From positions 124,001-188,000 of the forward strand of contig NC_087082.1 of the NCBI RefSeq assembly GCF_026151205.1: 64,000 nucleotides of DNA. The letters run 5' to 3'. This DNA is from Bolinopsis microptera (taxonomy: Eukaryota > Ctenophora > Tentaculata > Lobata > Bolinopsidae). Within the stretch, counting starts at the first letter, position 1, and every line of letters starts with the position of its first letter. Under the pieces are notes generated by a model, which saw nothing but the letters and a program-made list of their open reading frames with translations, did no database searches and was not told the DNA's origin. The position numbers and the translations under genes are program-made. This document shows, piece after piece, positions 46,901 to 61,900 of the stretch.

Positions 46901-49900
46901 AAAATAACTCACATGTGAACGGAGCAACTGACAGACTCTTCCTGGTCAGTGAAATCTTATTGTTACATCAAATCTAGCAAATGTCATTCTCAAGTTCAGT
47001 GTTCACCACTCTAGCACATGTCATTCTCAAGTTCAGTGTTCACCACTCTAGCACATGTCATTTTCAAGTTCAGTGTTCACCACTCTAGCACATGTCATTC
47101 TCAAGTTCAGTGTTCACCACTCTAGCACATGTCATTCTCAAGTTCAGTGTTCACCACTCTAGCACATGTCATTCTCAAGTTCAGTGTTCACCACTCTAGC
47201 AAATGTAATTCTCAAGTTCAGTGTTCACCACTCTAGCACATGTCATTCTCAAGTTCAGTGTTCACCACTCTAGCACATGTCATTCTCAAGTTCAGTGTTC
47301 ACCACTCTAGCACATTTCATTCTCAAGTTCAGTGTTCACCACTCTAGCACATGTCATTTTCAAGTTCAGTGTTCACCACTCTAGCACATGTCATTCTCAA
47401 GTTCAGTGTTCACCACTCTAGCACATGTCATTCTCAAGTTCAGTGTTCACCACTCTAGCACATGTCATTCTCAAGTTCAGTGTTCACCACTCTAGCAAAT
47501 GTCATTTTCAAGTTCAGTGTTCACCACTCTAGCAGATGTCATTCTCAAGTTCAGTGTTCACCACTTTAGCACATGTCATTTTCAAGTTCAGTGTTCACCA
47601 CTCTAGCACATGTCATTCTCAAGTTCAGTGTTCACCACTCTAGCAAATGTAATTCTCAAGTTCAGTGTTCACCACTCTAGCACATATCATTCTCAAGTTC
47701 AGTGTTCACCACTCTAGCACATGTCATTCTCAAGTTCAGTGTTCACCACTCTAGCAAATGTAATTCTCAAGTTCAGTGTTCACCACTCTAGCACATGTCA
47801 TTCTCAAGTTCAGTGTTCACCACTCTAGCACATGTCATTCTCAAGTTCAGTGTTCACCACTCTAGCACATGTCATTCTCAAGTTCAGTGTTCACCACTCT
47901 AGCAAATGTCATTTTCAAGTTCAGTGTTCACCACTCTAGCAGATGTCATTCTCAAGTTCAGTGTTCACCACTTTAGCACATGTCATTTTCAAGTTCAGTG
48001 TTCACCACTCTAGCACATGTCATTCTCAAGTTCAGTGTTCACCACTCTAGCAAATGTAATTCTCAAGTTCAGTGTTCACCACTCTAGCACATATCATTCT
48101 CAAGTTCAGTGTTCACCACTCTAGCACATGTCATTCTCAAGTTCAGTGTTCACCACTCTAGCAAATGTAATTCTCAAGTTCAGTGTTCACCACTCTAGCA
48201 CATGTCATTCTCAAGTTCAGTGTTCACCACTCTAGCACATGTCATTCTCAAGTTCAGTGTTCACCACTCTAGCACATGTCATTCTCAAGTTCAGTGTTCA
48301 CCACTCTAGCACATGTAATTCTCAAGTTCAGTGTTCACCACTCTAGCAAATGTAATTCTCAAGTTCAGTGTTCACCACTCTAGCACATGTCATTCTCAAG
48401 TTCAGTGTTCACCACTCTAGCACATGTCATTCTCAAGTTCAGTGTTCACCACTCTAGCACATTTCATTCTCAAGTTCAGTGTTCACCACTCTAGCACATG
48501 TCATTTTCAAGTTCAGTGTTCACCACTCTAGCACATGTCATTCTCAAGTTCAGTGTTCACCACTCTAGCACATGTCATTCTCAAGTTCAGTGTTCACCAC
48601 TCTAGCACATGTCATTCTCAAGTTCAGTGTTCACCACTCTAGCACATGTCATTCTCAAGTTCAGTGTTCACCACTCTAGCAAATGTCATTTTCAAGTTCA
48701 GTGTTCACCACTCTAGCAGATGTCATTCTCAAGTTCAGTGTTCACCACTTTAGCACATGTCATTTTCAAGTTCAGTGTTCACCACTCTAGCACATGTCAT
48801 TCTCAAGTTCAGTGTTCACCACTCTAGCAAATGTAATTCTCAAGTTCAGTGTTCACCACTCTAGCACATATCATTCTCAAGTTCAGTGTTCACCACTCTA
48901 GCACATGTCATTCTCAAGTTCAGTGTTCACCACTCTAGCAAATGTAATTCTCAAGTTCAGTGTTCACCACTCTAGCACATGTCATTCTCAAGTTCAGTGT
49001 TCACCACTCTAGCACATGTCATTCTCAAGTTCAGTGTTCACCACTCTAGCACATTTCATTCTCAAGTTCAGTGTTCACCACTCTAGCACATGTCATTCTC
49101 AAGTTCAGTGTTCACCACTCTAGCAAATGTAATTCTCAAGTTCAGTGTTCACCACTCTAGCACATGTCATTCTCAAGTTCAGTGTTCACCACTCTAGCAA
49201 ATGTAATTCTCAAGTTCAGTGTTCACCACTCTAGCACATGTCATTCTCAAGTTCAGTGTTCACCACTCTAGCACATGTCATTCTCAAGTTCAGTGTTCAC
49301 CACTCTAGCACATGTCATTCTCAAGTTCAGTGTTCACCACTCTAGCACATGTCATTCTCAAGTTCAGTGTTCACCACTCTAGCACATGTCATTCTCAAGT
49401 TCAGTGTTCACCACTCTAGCAAATGTAATTCTCAAGTTCAGTGTTCACCACTCTAGCACATGTCATTCTCAAGTTCAGTGTTCACCACTCTAGCACATGT
49501 CATTCTCAAGTTCAGTGTTCACCACTCTAGCACATGTCATTCTCAAGTTCAGTGTTCACCACTCTAGCACATGCCATTCTCAAGTTCAGTGTTCACCACT
49601 CTAGCACATGTCATTCTCAAGTTCAGTGTTCACCACTCTAGCAAATGTAATTCTCAAGTTCAGTGTTCACCACTCTAGCACATGTCATTCTCAAGTTCAG
49701 TGTTCACCACTCTAGCACATGTCATTTTCAAGTTCAGTGTTCACCACTCTAGCACATGTCATTCTCAAGTTCAGTGTTCACCACTCTAGCACATGTCATT
49801 CTCAAGTTCAGTGTTCACCACTCTAGCAAATGTAATTCTCAAGTTCAGTGTTCACCACTCTAGCACATGTCATTCTCAAGTTCAGTGTTCACCACTCTAG

Positions 49901-52900
49901 CACATGTCATTTTCAAGTTCAGTGTTCACCACTCTAGCACATGTCATTCTCAAGTTCAGTGTTCACCACTCTAGCAAATGTAATTCTCAAGTTCAGTGTT
50001 CACCACTCTAGCACATGTCATTCTCAAGTTCAGTGTTCACCACTCTAGCACATGTCATTCTCAAGTTCAGTGTTCACCACTCTAGCACATGTCATTTTCA
50101 AGTTCAGTGTTCACCACTCTAGCAGATGTCATTCTCAAGTTCAGTGTTCACCACTCTAGCACATGTCATTTTCAAGTTCAGTGTTCACCACTCTAGCACA
50201 TGTCATTCTCAAGTTCAGTGTTCACCACTCTAGCACATGTCATTCTCAAGTTCAGTGTTCACCACTCTAGCACATGTCATTCTCAAGTTCAGTGTTCACC
50301 ACTCTAGCAAATGTAATTCTCAAGTTCAGTGTTCACCACTCTAGCACATGTCATTCTCAAGTTCAGTGTTCACCACTCTAGCACATGTCATTCTCAAGTT
50401 CAGTGTTCACCACTCTAGCACATGTAATTCTCAAGTTCAGTGTTCACCACTCTAGCACATATCATTCTCAAGTTCAGTGTTCACCACTCTAGCACATATC
50501 ATTCTCAAGTTCAGTGTTCACCACTCTAGCACATGTCATTCTCAAGTTCAGTGTTCACCACTCTAGCACATGTCATTTTCAAGTTCAGTGTTCACCACTC
50601 TAGCAGATGTCATTCTCAAGTTCAGTGTTCACCACTCTAGCACATGTCATTTTCAAGTTCAGTGTTCACCACTCTAGCACATGTCATTCTCAAGTTCAGT
50701 GTTCACCACTCTAGCACATGTCATTCTCAAGTTCAGTGTTCACCACTCTAGCACATGTCATTCTCAAGTTCAGTGTTCACCACTCTAGCAAATGTAATTC
50801 TCAAGTTCAGTGTTCACCACTCTAGCACATGTCATTCTCAAGTTCAGTGTTCACCACTCTAGCACATGTCATTCTCAAGTTCAGTGTTCACCACTCTAGC
50901 ACATGTAATTCTCAAGTTCAGTGTTCACCACTCTAGCACATATCATTCTCAAGTTCAGTGTTCACCACTCTAGCACATGTCATTCTCAAGTTCAGTGTTC
51001 ACCACTCTAGCACATATCATTCTCAAGTTCAGTGTTCACCACTCTAGCACATGTCATTCTCAAGTTCAGTGTTCACCACTCTAGCACATGTCATTCTCAA
51101 GTTCAGTGTTCACCACTCTAGCACATGTCATTCTCAAGTTCAGTGTTCACCACTCTAGCACATGTCATTCTCAAGTTCAGTGTTCACCACTCTAGCAAAT
51201 GTAATTCTCAAGTTCAGTGTTCACCACTCTAGCACATGTCATTCTCAAGTTCAGTGTTCACCACTCTAGCACATGTCATTCTCAAGTTCAGTGTTCACCA
51301 CTCTAGCACATTTCATTCTCAAGTTCAGTGTTCACCACTCTAGCACATATCATTCTCAAGTTCAGTGTTCACCACTCTAGCACATGTCATTTTCAAGTTC
51401 AGTGTTCACCACTCTAGCACATGTCATTCTCAAGTTCAGTGTTCACCACTCTAGCACATGTCATTCTCAAGTTCAGTGTTCACCACTCTAGCACATGTCA
51501 TTCTCAAGTTCAGTGTTCACCACTCTAGCAAATGTAATTCTCAAGTTCAGTGTTCACCACTCTAGCACATGTCATTCTCAAGTTCAGTGTTCACCACTCT
51601 AGCACATGTCATTCTCAAGTTCAGTGTTCACCACTCTAGCAAATGTAATTCTCAAGTTCAGTGTTCACCACTCTAGCACATGTCATTCTCAAGTTCAGTG
51701 TTCACCACTCTAGCACATGTCATTCTCAAGTTCCCTGTTCACCACTCTAGCACATGTCATTCTCAAGTTCAGTGTTCACCACTCTAGCACATGTCATTCT
51801 CAAGTTCAGTGTTCACCACTCTAGCACATGTCATTCTCAAGTTCAGTGTTCACCACTCTAGCACATATCATTCTCAAGTTCAGTGTTCACCACTCTAGCA
51901 CATGTCATTCTCAAGTTCCCTGTTCACCACTCTAGCACATGTCATTCTCAAGTTCAGTGTTCACCACTCTAGCACATGTCATTCTCAAGTTCAGTGTTCA
52001 CCACTCTAGCACATGTCATTCTCAAGTTCCCTGTTCACCACTCTAGCACATGTCATTCTCAAGTTCAGTGTTCACCACTCTAGCACATGTCATTTTCAAG
52101 TTCAGTGTTCACCACTCTAGCACATGTCATTCTCAAGTTCAGTGTTCACCACTCTAGCACATGTCATTCTCAAGTTCAGTGTTCACCACTCTAGCACATG
52201 TCATTCTCAAGTTCAGTGTTCACCACTCTAGCAAATGTAATTCTCAAGTTCAGTGTTCACCACTCTAGCACATGTCATTCTCAAGTTCAGTGTTCACCAC
52301 TCTAGCACATGTCATTCTCAAGTTCAGTGTTCACCACTCTAGCTCTCTAGCACATTTCATTCTCAAGTTCAGTGTTCACCACTCTAGCACATATCATTCT
52401 CAAGTTCAGTGTTCACCACTCTAGCACATGTCATTCTCAAGTTCAGTGTTCACCACTCTAGCAAATGTAATTCTCAAGTTCAGTGTTCACCACTCTAGCA
52501 CATGTCATTCTCAAGTTCAGTGTTCACCACTCTAGCACATGTCATTCTCAAGTTCAGTGTTCACCACTCTAGCACATGTCATTTTCAAGTTCAGTGTTCA
52601 CCACTCTAGCACATGTCATTCTCAAGTTCAGTGTTCACCACTCTAGCACATGTCATTCTCAAGTTCAGTGTTCACCACTCTAGCAAATGTCATTCTCAAG
52701 TTCAGTGTTCACCACTCTAGCACATGTCATTCTCAAGTTCAGTGTTCACCACTCTAGCACATGCCATTCTCAAGTTCAGTGTTCACCACTCTAGCACATG
52801 CCATTCTCAAGTTCAGTGTTCACCACTCTAGCACATGTCATTCTCAAGTTCAGTGTTCACCACTCTAGCAGATGTCATTCTCAAGTTCAGTGTTCACCAC

Positions 52901-55900
52901 TCTAGCACATATCATTCTCAAGTTCAGTGTTCACCACTCAGTGTTCTCCTTGGTCATTTCATGTTTAATTCCTGTTTAATTCCTCGGGTAAGCTCTTTTC
53001 AGTCAGTTCCTCGGGTAAGCAATCCAGCAGTCCTATCCACTATCCAGCGTACCACTTTCCTACACCGATAGTTTTGACAATGATGCTTGGGCGTATTCTG
53101 ACAAGAATACCTGATTCAAGTTGTAAAGCTCAATTAATCCAATTAATTTTTATATTTGATTTAAATCATTGGTTTCAGGTTGTACAGAAACTTTGTGAGA
53201 AGTTAAGAGCAGAGCCAAGTTATCTTGCTAAGAGTGAGATAGTGCGATCATACTTCAAGCAGAATCCAAGCTCCCCTGACGAAACATATCTGATGTTGAA
53301 ACAGATGATACCGTCAGTTGATAAACGAGTTTTCAATGTCAAAGACAAGCAGGTGAAACTGATAGTCGTTCATTTGTAGGGGGTCGCTCTATATAATATA
53401 TACACTCATAATCATATCCCCCGACCCCTCAATCTGAGTATGGTAACTTTGCAGAAAACGTACATTTAAAAATTGCTTGTATTGTTCTTTGCGAACATAC
53501 TGGACGACCCATTTTCGCACAGTAGATCATTACTTTCCCCGCCTCATCTCAGTTGATAAAAGTCCTTTCCTCTGTATTCTCCTCCTCACTGGACGACATG
53601 TCAGAGCATCTTGAGAAAGGAGACGTTGCAGAAACGGGACGAGTCTTCCACATCAGGAGCAGTCTGATTAAACCTCAATCTAGCTGTGTTACTATGAGAC
53701 AGGTGCAGTCTGATTAAACCTCAATCTAGCTGTGTTACTATGAGACAGGTGCAGTCTGATTAAACCTCAATCTAGCTGTGTTACTATGAGACAGGTGCAG
53801 TCTGATTAAACCTCAATCTAGCTGTGTTACTATGAGACAGGTGCAGTCTGATTAAACCTCAATCTAGCTGTGTTACTATGAGACAGGTGCAGTCTGATTA
53901 AACCTCAATCTAGCTGTGTTACTATGAGACAGGTGCAGTCTGATTAAACCTCAATCTAGCTGTGTTACTATGAGACAGGCCAGGTGCAGTCTGATTAAAC
54001 CTCAATCTAGCTGTGTTACTATGAGACAGGTGCAGTCTGATTAAACCTCAATGTGTAGTATACTCCGTATACCCTAGTAATAGTATATATATAGTATTAT
54101 AGCTACTCTGTATACTCCGTATACCCAGGTGGATGTGTTTCTAGAGAAGTTAGCTACAATTACAAAGGAGGAAGAACAACGTCTACACTTCAAGAGTATT
54201 CTGAAACACCTCACTCCGCAAGATCTAAAGTACTTGCTGTATCTAATAAAGAAAGATCTGCGAATAAACGCCCGGGAAAAGCATATACTAGAGGGTTTAC
54301 ACCCTGTAGCGTACAAAGCTTTCCAGATGTCACATGATCTCAGAGACGTGGTTAACAGATACGGCTCAGCAGGTTTTATTATCATTCTTAATATTATATT
54401 TGCTATTATTATATATTATTTGAGCTTGAGGTTAGTTAAACGGATATTATATAAAGGTTTGTAAACCGAATTAACACTCCGATGGTGCGCTGTGTGTACA
54501 AGTCTATATTCCTACGTAGCTAACTACAAGTCTATATTCCTACGTAGCTAACTACAAGTCTGTATTCCTACGTAGCTAACTACAAGTCTATATTCCTTCG
54601 TAGCTAACTACAAGTCTATATTCCTACGTAGCTAACTACAAGTCTATATTCCTACGTAGCTAACTACAAGTCTATATTCCTACGTAGCTAACTACAAGTC
54701 TATATTCCTACGTAGCTAACTACAAGTCTATATTCCTACGTAGCTAACTACAAGTCTATATTCCTACGTAGCTAACTACAAGTCTATATTCCTACGTAGC
54801 TAACTACAAGTCTATATTCCTACGTAGCTAACTACAAGTCTATATTCCTACGTAGCTAACTACAAGTCTATATTCCTACGTAGCTAACTACAAGTCTATA
54901 TTCCTACGTAGCTAACTACAAGTCTATATTCCTACGTAGCTAACTACAAGTCTATATTCCTACGTAGCTAACTACAAGTCTATATTCCTTCGTAGCTAAC
55001 TACAAGTCTATATTCCTACGTAGCTAACTACAAGTCTATATTCCTACGTAGCTAACTACAAGTCTATATTCCTACGTAGCTAACTACAAGTCTATATTCC
55101 TACGTAGCTAACTACAAGTCTATATTCCTACGTAGCTAACTACAAGTCTATATTCCTACGTAGCTAACTACAAGTCTATATTCCTACGTAGCTAACTACA
55201 AGTCTATATTCCTACGTAGCTAACTACAAGTCTATATTCCTACGTAGCTAACTACAAGTCTATATTCCTTCGTAGCTAACTACAAGTCTATATTCCTACG
55301 TAACTAACTACATGAAGAGTATCTTGTTAGAGTTTAAATTGCAAACAAAATCCAGGGAGCTCGGTGAAATCAGGAGACACCAGTGGGGTTGGATTACAAC
55401 TAATGACCCCGATCAGACCCATGCTGGCTGAAGCTTGCAGATCAATCGCTCAAGCTCTTGGCAAATGTCCTGAGGTAATAATAATAATCGTTTAACTATT
55501 GTTAAACGATTATTGCACAATTGCAAAATATAATATTCACTATGATAATATTTCCAAAAAGAAATCAAAGCAACCCCAAAAATTTTCCCAAATTCAAGTG
55601 CCATGGCCCATGAATCATATACATGCTTTGACAACATTTTAAAGTGCAGATAACATTAAATTTTATGTAATTTTGTATGTTGATTGGTTAATTTAACTGA
55701 CCAATTAATGAGCAACCCCCAGGGAATGTACAGTGAGATAAAGTACGACGGAGAGCGGGTACAGCTTCACAAACAAGGGTCCCAGTTCCAGTTCTACTCA
55801 CGCAGTCTTAAACCCGTCATGGCTCACAAGGTACAGCTTCACAAACAAGGGTCCCAGTTCCAGTTCTACTCACGCAGTCTTAAACCCGTCATGGCTCACA

Positions 55901-58900
55901 AGGTACAGCTTCACAAACAAGGGTCCCAGTTCCAGTTCTACTCACGCAGTCTTAAACCCGTCATGGCTCACAAGGTACAGCTTCACAAACAAGGGTCCCA
56001 GTTCCAGTTCTACTCACGCAGTCTTAAACCCGTCATGGCTCACAAGGTACAGCTTCACAAACAAGGGTCCCAGTTCCAGTTCTACTCACGCAGTCTTAAA
56101 CCCGTCATGGCTCACAAGGTACAGCTTCACAAACAAGGGTCCCAGTTCCAGTTCTACTCACGCAGTCTTAAACCCGTCATGGCTCACAAGGTACAGCTTC
56201 ACAAACAAGGGTCCCAGTTCCAGTTCTACTCACGCAGTCTTAAACCCGTCATGGCTCACAAGGTACAGCTTCACAAACAAGGGTCCCAGTTCCAGTTCTA
56301 CTCACGCAGTCTTAAACCCGTCATGGCTCACAAGGTACAGCTTCACAAACAAGGGTCCCAGTTCCAGTTCTACTCACGCAGTCTTAAACCCGTCATGGCT
56401 CACAAGGTACAGCTTCACAAACAAGGGTCCCAGTTCCAGTTCTACTCACGCAGTCTTAAACCCGTCATGGCTCACAAGGTACAGCTTCACAAACAAGGGT
56501 CCCAGTTCCAGTTCTACTCACGCAGTCTTAAACCCGTCATGGCTCACAAGGTACAGCTTCACAAACAAGGCTCCCAGTTCCAGTTCTACTCACGCAGTCT
56601 TAAACCCGTCATGGCTCACAAGGTACAGCTTCACAAACAAGGGTCCCAGTTCCAGTTCTACTCACGCAGTCTTAAACCCGTCATGGCTCACAAGGTACAG
56701 CTTCACAAACAAGGGTCCCAGTTCCAGTTCTACTCACGCAGTCTTAAACCCGTCATGGCTCACAAGGTACAGCTTCACAAACAAGGGTCCCAGTTCCAGT
56801 TCTACTCACGCAGTCTTAAACCCGTCATGGCTCACAAGGTACAGCTTCACAAACAAGGGTCTCAGCTCCAGTTCTACTCACGCAGTCTTAAACCCGTCAT
56901 GGCTCACAAGGTACAGCTTCACAAACAAGGGTCCCAGTTCCAGTTCTACTCACGCAGTCTTAAACCCGTCATGGCTCACAAGGTACAGCTTCACAAACAA
57001 GGGTCCCAGTTCCAGTTCTACTCACGCAGTCTTAAACCCGTCATGGCTCACAAGGTACAGCTTCACAAACAAGGGTCCCAGTTCCAGTTCTACTCACGCA
57101 GTCTTCAACCCGTCATGGCTCACAAGGTACAGCTTCACAAACAAGGGTCCCAGTTCCAGTTCTACTCACGCAGTCTTAAACCCGTCATGGCTCACAAGGT
57201 ACAGCTTCACAAACAAGGGTCTCAGCTCCAGTTCTACTCACGCAGTCTTAAACCCGTCATGGCTCACAAGGTACAGCTTCACAAACAAGGGTCCCAGTTC
57301 CAGTTCTACTCACGCAGTCTTAAACCCGTCATGGCTCACAAGGTACAGCTTCACAAACAAGGGTCCCAGCTCCAGTTCTACTCACGCAGTCTTAAACCCG
57401 TCATGGCTCACAAGGTACAGCTTCACAAACAAGGGTCCCAGTTCCAGTTCTACTCACGCAGTCTTAAACCCGTCATGGCTCACAAGGTACAGCTTCACAA
57501 ACAAGGGTCCCAGTTCCAGTTCTACTCACGCAGTCTTAAACCCGTCATGGCTCACAAGGTACAACTTCACAAGGTAAGCAGGCCTCCGTGCCTGCTTCTA
57601 GCTGCCTCCGTGCCTGCTTCTAGCTGCCTCCGTGCCTGCTTCTAGCTGCCTCCGTGCCTGCTTCTAGCTGCCTCCGTGCCTGCTTCTAGCTGCCTCCGTG
57701 CCTGCTTCTAGCTGCCTCCGTGCCTGCTTCTAGCTGCCTTCGTGCCTGCTTCTAGCTGCCTCCGTGCCTGCTTCTAGCTGCCTCCGTGCCTTCTCCTAGC
57801 TGCCTCCGTGCCTGCTTCTAGCTGCCTCCGTGCCTGCTTCTAGCTGCCTCCGTGCCGGCTTCTAGCTGCCTCCGTGCCTGCTCCTAGCTGCCTCCGTGCC
57901 TGCTTCTAGCTGCCTCCATGCCTGCTTCTAGCTGCCTCCGTGCCTGCTTCTAGCTGCCTCCGTGCCTGCTCCTAGCTGCCTCCGTGCCTGCTTCTAGCTG
58001 CCTCCGTGCCGGCTTCTAGCTGCCTCCGTGCCTGCTTCTAGCTGCCTCCGTGCCTGCTTCTAGCTGCCTCCGTGCCGGCTCTTCCCAGCTGCCACTGTAC
58101 TAGCACGTGATAATTGTGGCTCTTTTTAGCAACCTCTGAATGCTGCACTTTCTAGCTTCCACCGGCTCACAAATCTTTGCACGTGCACGTTCACCACCGT
58201 TACCATAATTACTGTGCAACTTCATATTTCTCATCAAATTTGCACGAGGGTGGTCGTACAGACAGACAGACATAATCTTTTGAATTATAATATAGATAAT
58301 TATTATATAATAAAGATACTGTATTCGAATAAACATTGGCTGGTTAATATTAATAAACCAGTCCCCCAATAAATAAAAATAGTTCAAAATTTATTGAATT
58401 ATGAATTAGTTCATAATTTATTAAATAATGAATAAGTTCATAACTTATTAAATAATGAATAACTTATTAATTAGTTTATTAACAAGTTAACCCCGCAGGT
58501 AGCAGATCTGACAGAGTCTGTTCCTAAAGCCTTCCCTACAGGTCAGGATATCATTCTGGATTGTGAGGTGCTACTAGTTGATAATATTACTGGTAAGTAA
58601 AATACACATAATATAATAGAGTACACTACTAGTTAGTAAAATACACATAATATAATAAAGTACACTACTAGTTAGTAAAATATAGTAGTATTGTGTAAAA
58701 TATAGTAGTATTATGTTTACTTATAGAATATGAGCTTGGATTTTTGTTCAAAGTAAGCTCCACTTACTTTGGAGTATGTCACACTATTATACTACTCACC
58801 ATATATTTGGAACTCCGTAATTGTGTCATAAATCCAGACTCCAGAGTTTTAAATTATATATTATAATACACATAATGAACATTTAATTTCCCTCAAAATT

Positions 58901-61900
58901 CATCTGAAACGATACAATAACAGGAAAACCACTGCCGTTTGGAACGCTTGGTATTCACAAGAAAAGTGCGTTTAAAGCAGCGAGCGTGTGCTTGTTTGTA
59001 TTCGATATCTTACTGCTTAACGGGAAGAGTTTAGTGAACGAGCCTATAAAGAAAAGAAGAGAAATTCTGAGGGAGAGTATCACAGAGATACCCAATAGAG
59101 TGATGCTCAGTGAGATGCAGTTGATAAAGACGGCAAGTGAGCTGGCAGGGATGATATCACACGTGTTAAGAGAGGGACTGGAAGGTCTGGTTCTGAAAGG
59201 TATTAACACCACTTACAAGCCTGGGGCGCGGCACTGGCTCAAAGTCAAGAAGGACTACCTACAAGGTTCAGCTTTATAATCATCTAGGGTAATGAGTATT
59301 GTTCATTCATTCAACATAAATTTGATATGATATTTTGATCAAAATTTCAAATAATGTTAAGTAAGTAGTGACCTGTGACCAATGATTACTGACCCTGTAT
59401 ATAAGTAAGTAGTGACCTGTGACCAATGATTACAGATCCTGTTTATAAGTGAGTAGTGACCTGTGACCAATGATTACTGATCCTGTATATATAAGTAAGT
59501 AGTGACCTGTGACCAATAATTACTGACCCTGTATATAAGTGAGTAGTGACCTGTGACCAATGATTACTGACCCTGTATATAAGTGAGTAGTGACCTGTGA
59601 CCAATGATTACTGATCCTGTATATATAAGTAAGTAGTGACCTGTGACCAATAATTACTGACCCTGTATATAAGTGAGTAGTGACCTGTGACCAATGATTA
59701 CTGATCCTGTATATATAAGTAAGTAGTGACCTGTGACCAATAATTACTGACCCTGTATATAAGTGAGTAGTGACCTGTGACCAATGATTACTGACCCTGT
59801 ATATATAATTGAGTAGTGACCTGTGACCAATGATTACTGACCCTGTATATAAGTGAGTAGTGACCTGTGACCAATGATTACTGACCCTGTATATAAGTGA
59901 GTAGTGACCTGTGACCAATGATTACTGACCCTGTATATAAGTGAGTAGTGACCTGTGACCAATGATTACTGACCCTGTATATATAATTGAGTAGTGACCT
60001 GTGACCAATGATTACTGACCCTGTATATAAGTGAGTAGTGACCTGTGACCAATGATTACTGACCCTGTATATATAAGTGAGTAGTGACCTGTGACCAATG
60101 ATTACTGACCCTGTATATAAGTGAGTAGTGACCTGTGACCAATAATTACTGACCCTGTATATAAGTGAGTAGTGACCTGTGACCAATGATTACTGACCCT
60201 GTATATAAGTGAGTAGTGACCTGTGACCAATGATTACTGACCCTGTATATGAGTGAGTAGTGACCAGGACCAGATGATTACTGACCCTGTATATAAGTGA
60301 GTAGTGACCTGTGACCAATGATTACTGACCCTGTATATAAGTGAGTAGTGACCTGTGACCAATGATTACTGATCCTGTATATATAAGTGAGTAGTGACCT
60401 GTGACCAATGAGTGAGTAGTGACCTGTGACCAATGAGTAGTGACCTGTGACCAATGATTAATTACCCTGTATATAAGTGAGTAGTGACCTGTTACCAATG
60501 ATTACTGACCCTGTATATAAGTGAGTAGTGACCTGTTACCAATGAAAATATGACCGTTTGAAAAAGTTTTGCACCAAACACGTTGACAAAGCCAAAAACA
60601 TACACTACAAAAAATTCTTTGAACAACACAAAGATAATTCTAAGAAGCAGTGGCAGATGATTAACGGACTTCTGAATAGGAAACCAGCCAAACCTACATC
60701 GATAAAACTGTCGGACGAAAACGGACAAGTCAGCACTCCGGCAGCAGTAGCAGAAAAATTTAATGATCACTTCTCAAACATCGCTCCAAAAATTAAATCT
60801 GAAATTAGTAGTAGGACCACTTTCGATCCTGGTGGGGCCCAGGGGACACTACGTAACCCTTCTCCAAATAGTATCTACATAAAACCAGTCACAACTACCG
60901 AAGTTCAAGACGTTATTAACCTATTTAAGAATAAAGCTACTCTTGACACCAAAATCCAACCACTCAAAATTGCCAACAGCTGTCATAATTTTACCACTGT
61001 ATTGGCCCACGTTGTTAACAGCTCGTTCGAACAAGGGGTCTTTCCTCAAGCCTTGAAAACGGCAAAAGTAGTTCCTGTACATAAAGGTGGATCTAAAACT
61101 GACATCAAAAATTACAGACCGATATCTCTACTTGCCACTTTCTCAAAAGTCTACGAAAAGCTTATGCACAATAGAGTCATAAATTTCTTGGATACCTACA
61201 ATATTCTTTGTGAAAATCAATACGGCTTCCGCCCAGGTAGGTCTTGTGAACATGCACTTCTTAATGCTAAAGACAGAATCCTCAATTCAATGTCTAAAAA
61301 GCAAGTTACTTTGCTCCTTTTGATTGACTTTAGCAAAGCCTTTGACCTTGTGGATCACTCCATACTCCTGAATAAGCTCGAGCACTATGGCATAAGAGGT
61401 CTAGCTTTAAACTGGTTTAAATCATATCTTATGAACAGAAACCAGTTTGTATCAATTGGATCCTCTGAATCCCCAGCCAATCCAATTATTTACGGTGTAC
61501 CCCAAGGTTCAATTTTGGGACCTCTCCTTTTTATAATCTACATAAACGATCTTCCTCAAATATCAGAAATAGCTAATTTCATCATGTACGCAGATGATGC
61601 AAACATTTTCTTAACAGGAGAAAATATAAACGAGGTTTATGATAAGCTCAAAATTCTTAGCGATGTCTTAGTTAAATGGGTAGATAGCAACGGATTAGCT
61701 CTAAATCTTAAAAAAACGAATTATATGATCTTTTCTCGACAAAGAAACCTCATTTATCGCGATGTAGTAATTTCTGGTGTCACAATCGAAAGAAAAACAG
61801 AAGCCCGTTTCTTAGGTGTTATAATAGATAACAAACTGAACTGGTCGCAACATATTTCTGCCATGAAAATGAAAATGGCCAGATACATTGGAGTCATGTA

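Noticed and set aside
46974-52938. CRISPR array (37-bp repeats)
   Set aside because: The repeats are contiguous, without spacers, in a eukaryotic intron. The same applies to the 34-bp array at 3115-4405.
52835-53071. Protein-coding exon at the end of the 37-bp array
   Set aside because: Mostly repeat translation; LIG3 exons 4 and 5 join without it in phase and by homology.
55684-57645. A 653-residue novel repeat protein
   Set aside because: The frame is LIG3 exon 9 plus intron edges. The first residues are intronic before the acceptor at 55722, and the last are the 22-bp array. The repeat peptide is a piece of the ligase adenylation domain.
59520-60186. Repeat proteins on the minus strand (HWSQVTTHLYTGSV)n
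   Set aside because: Translations of the intronic 44-bp minisatellite, antisense to LIG3.
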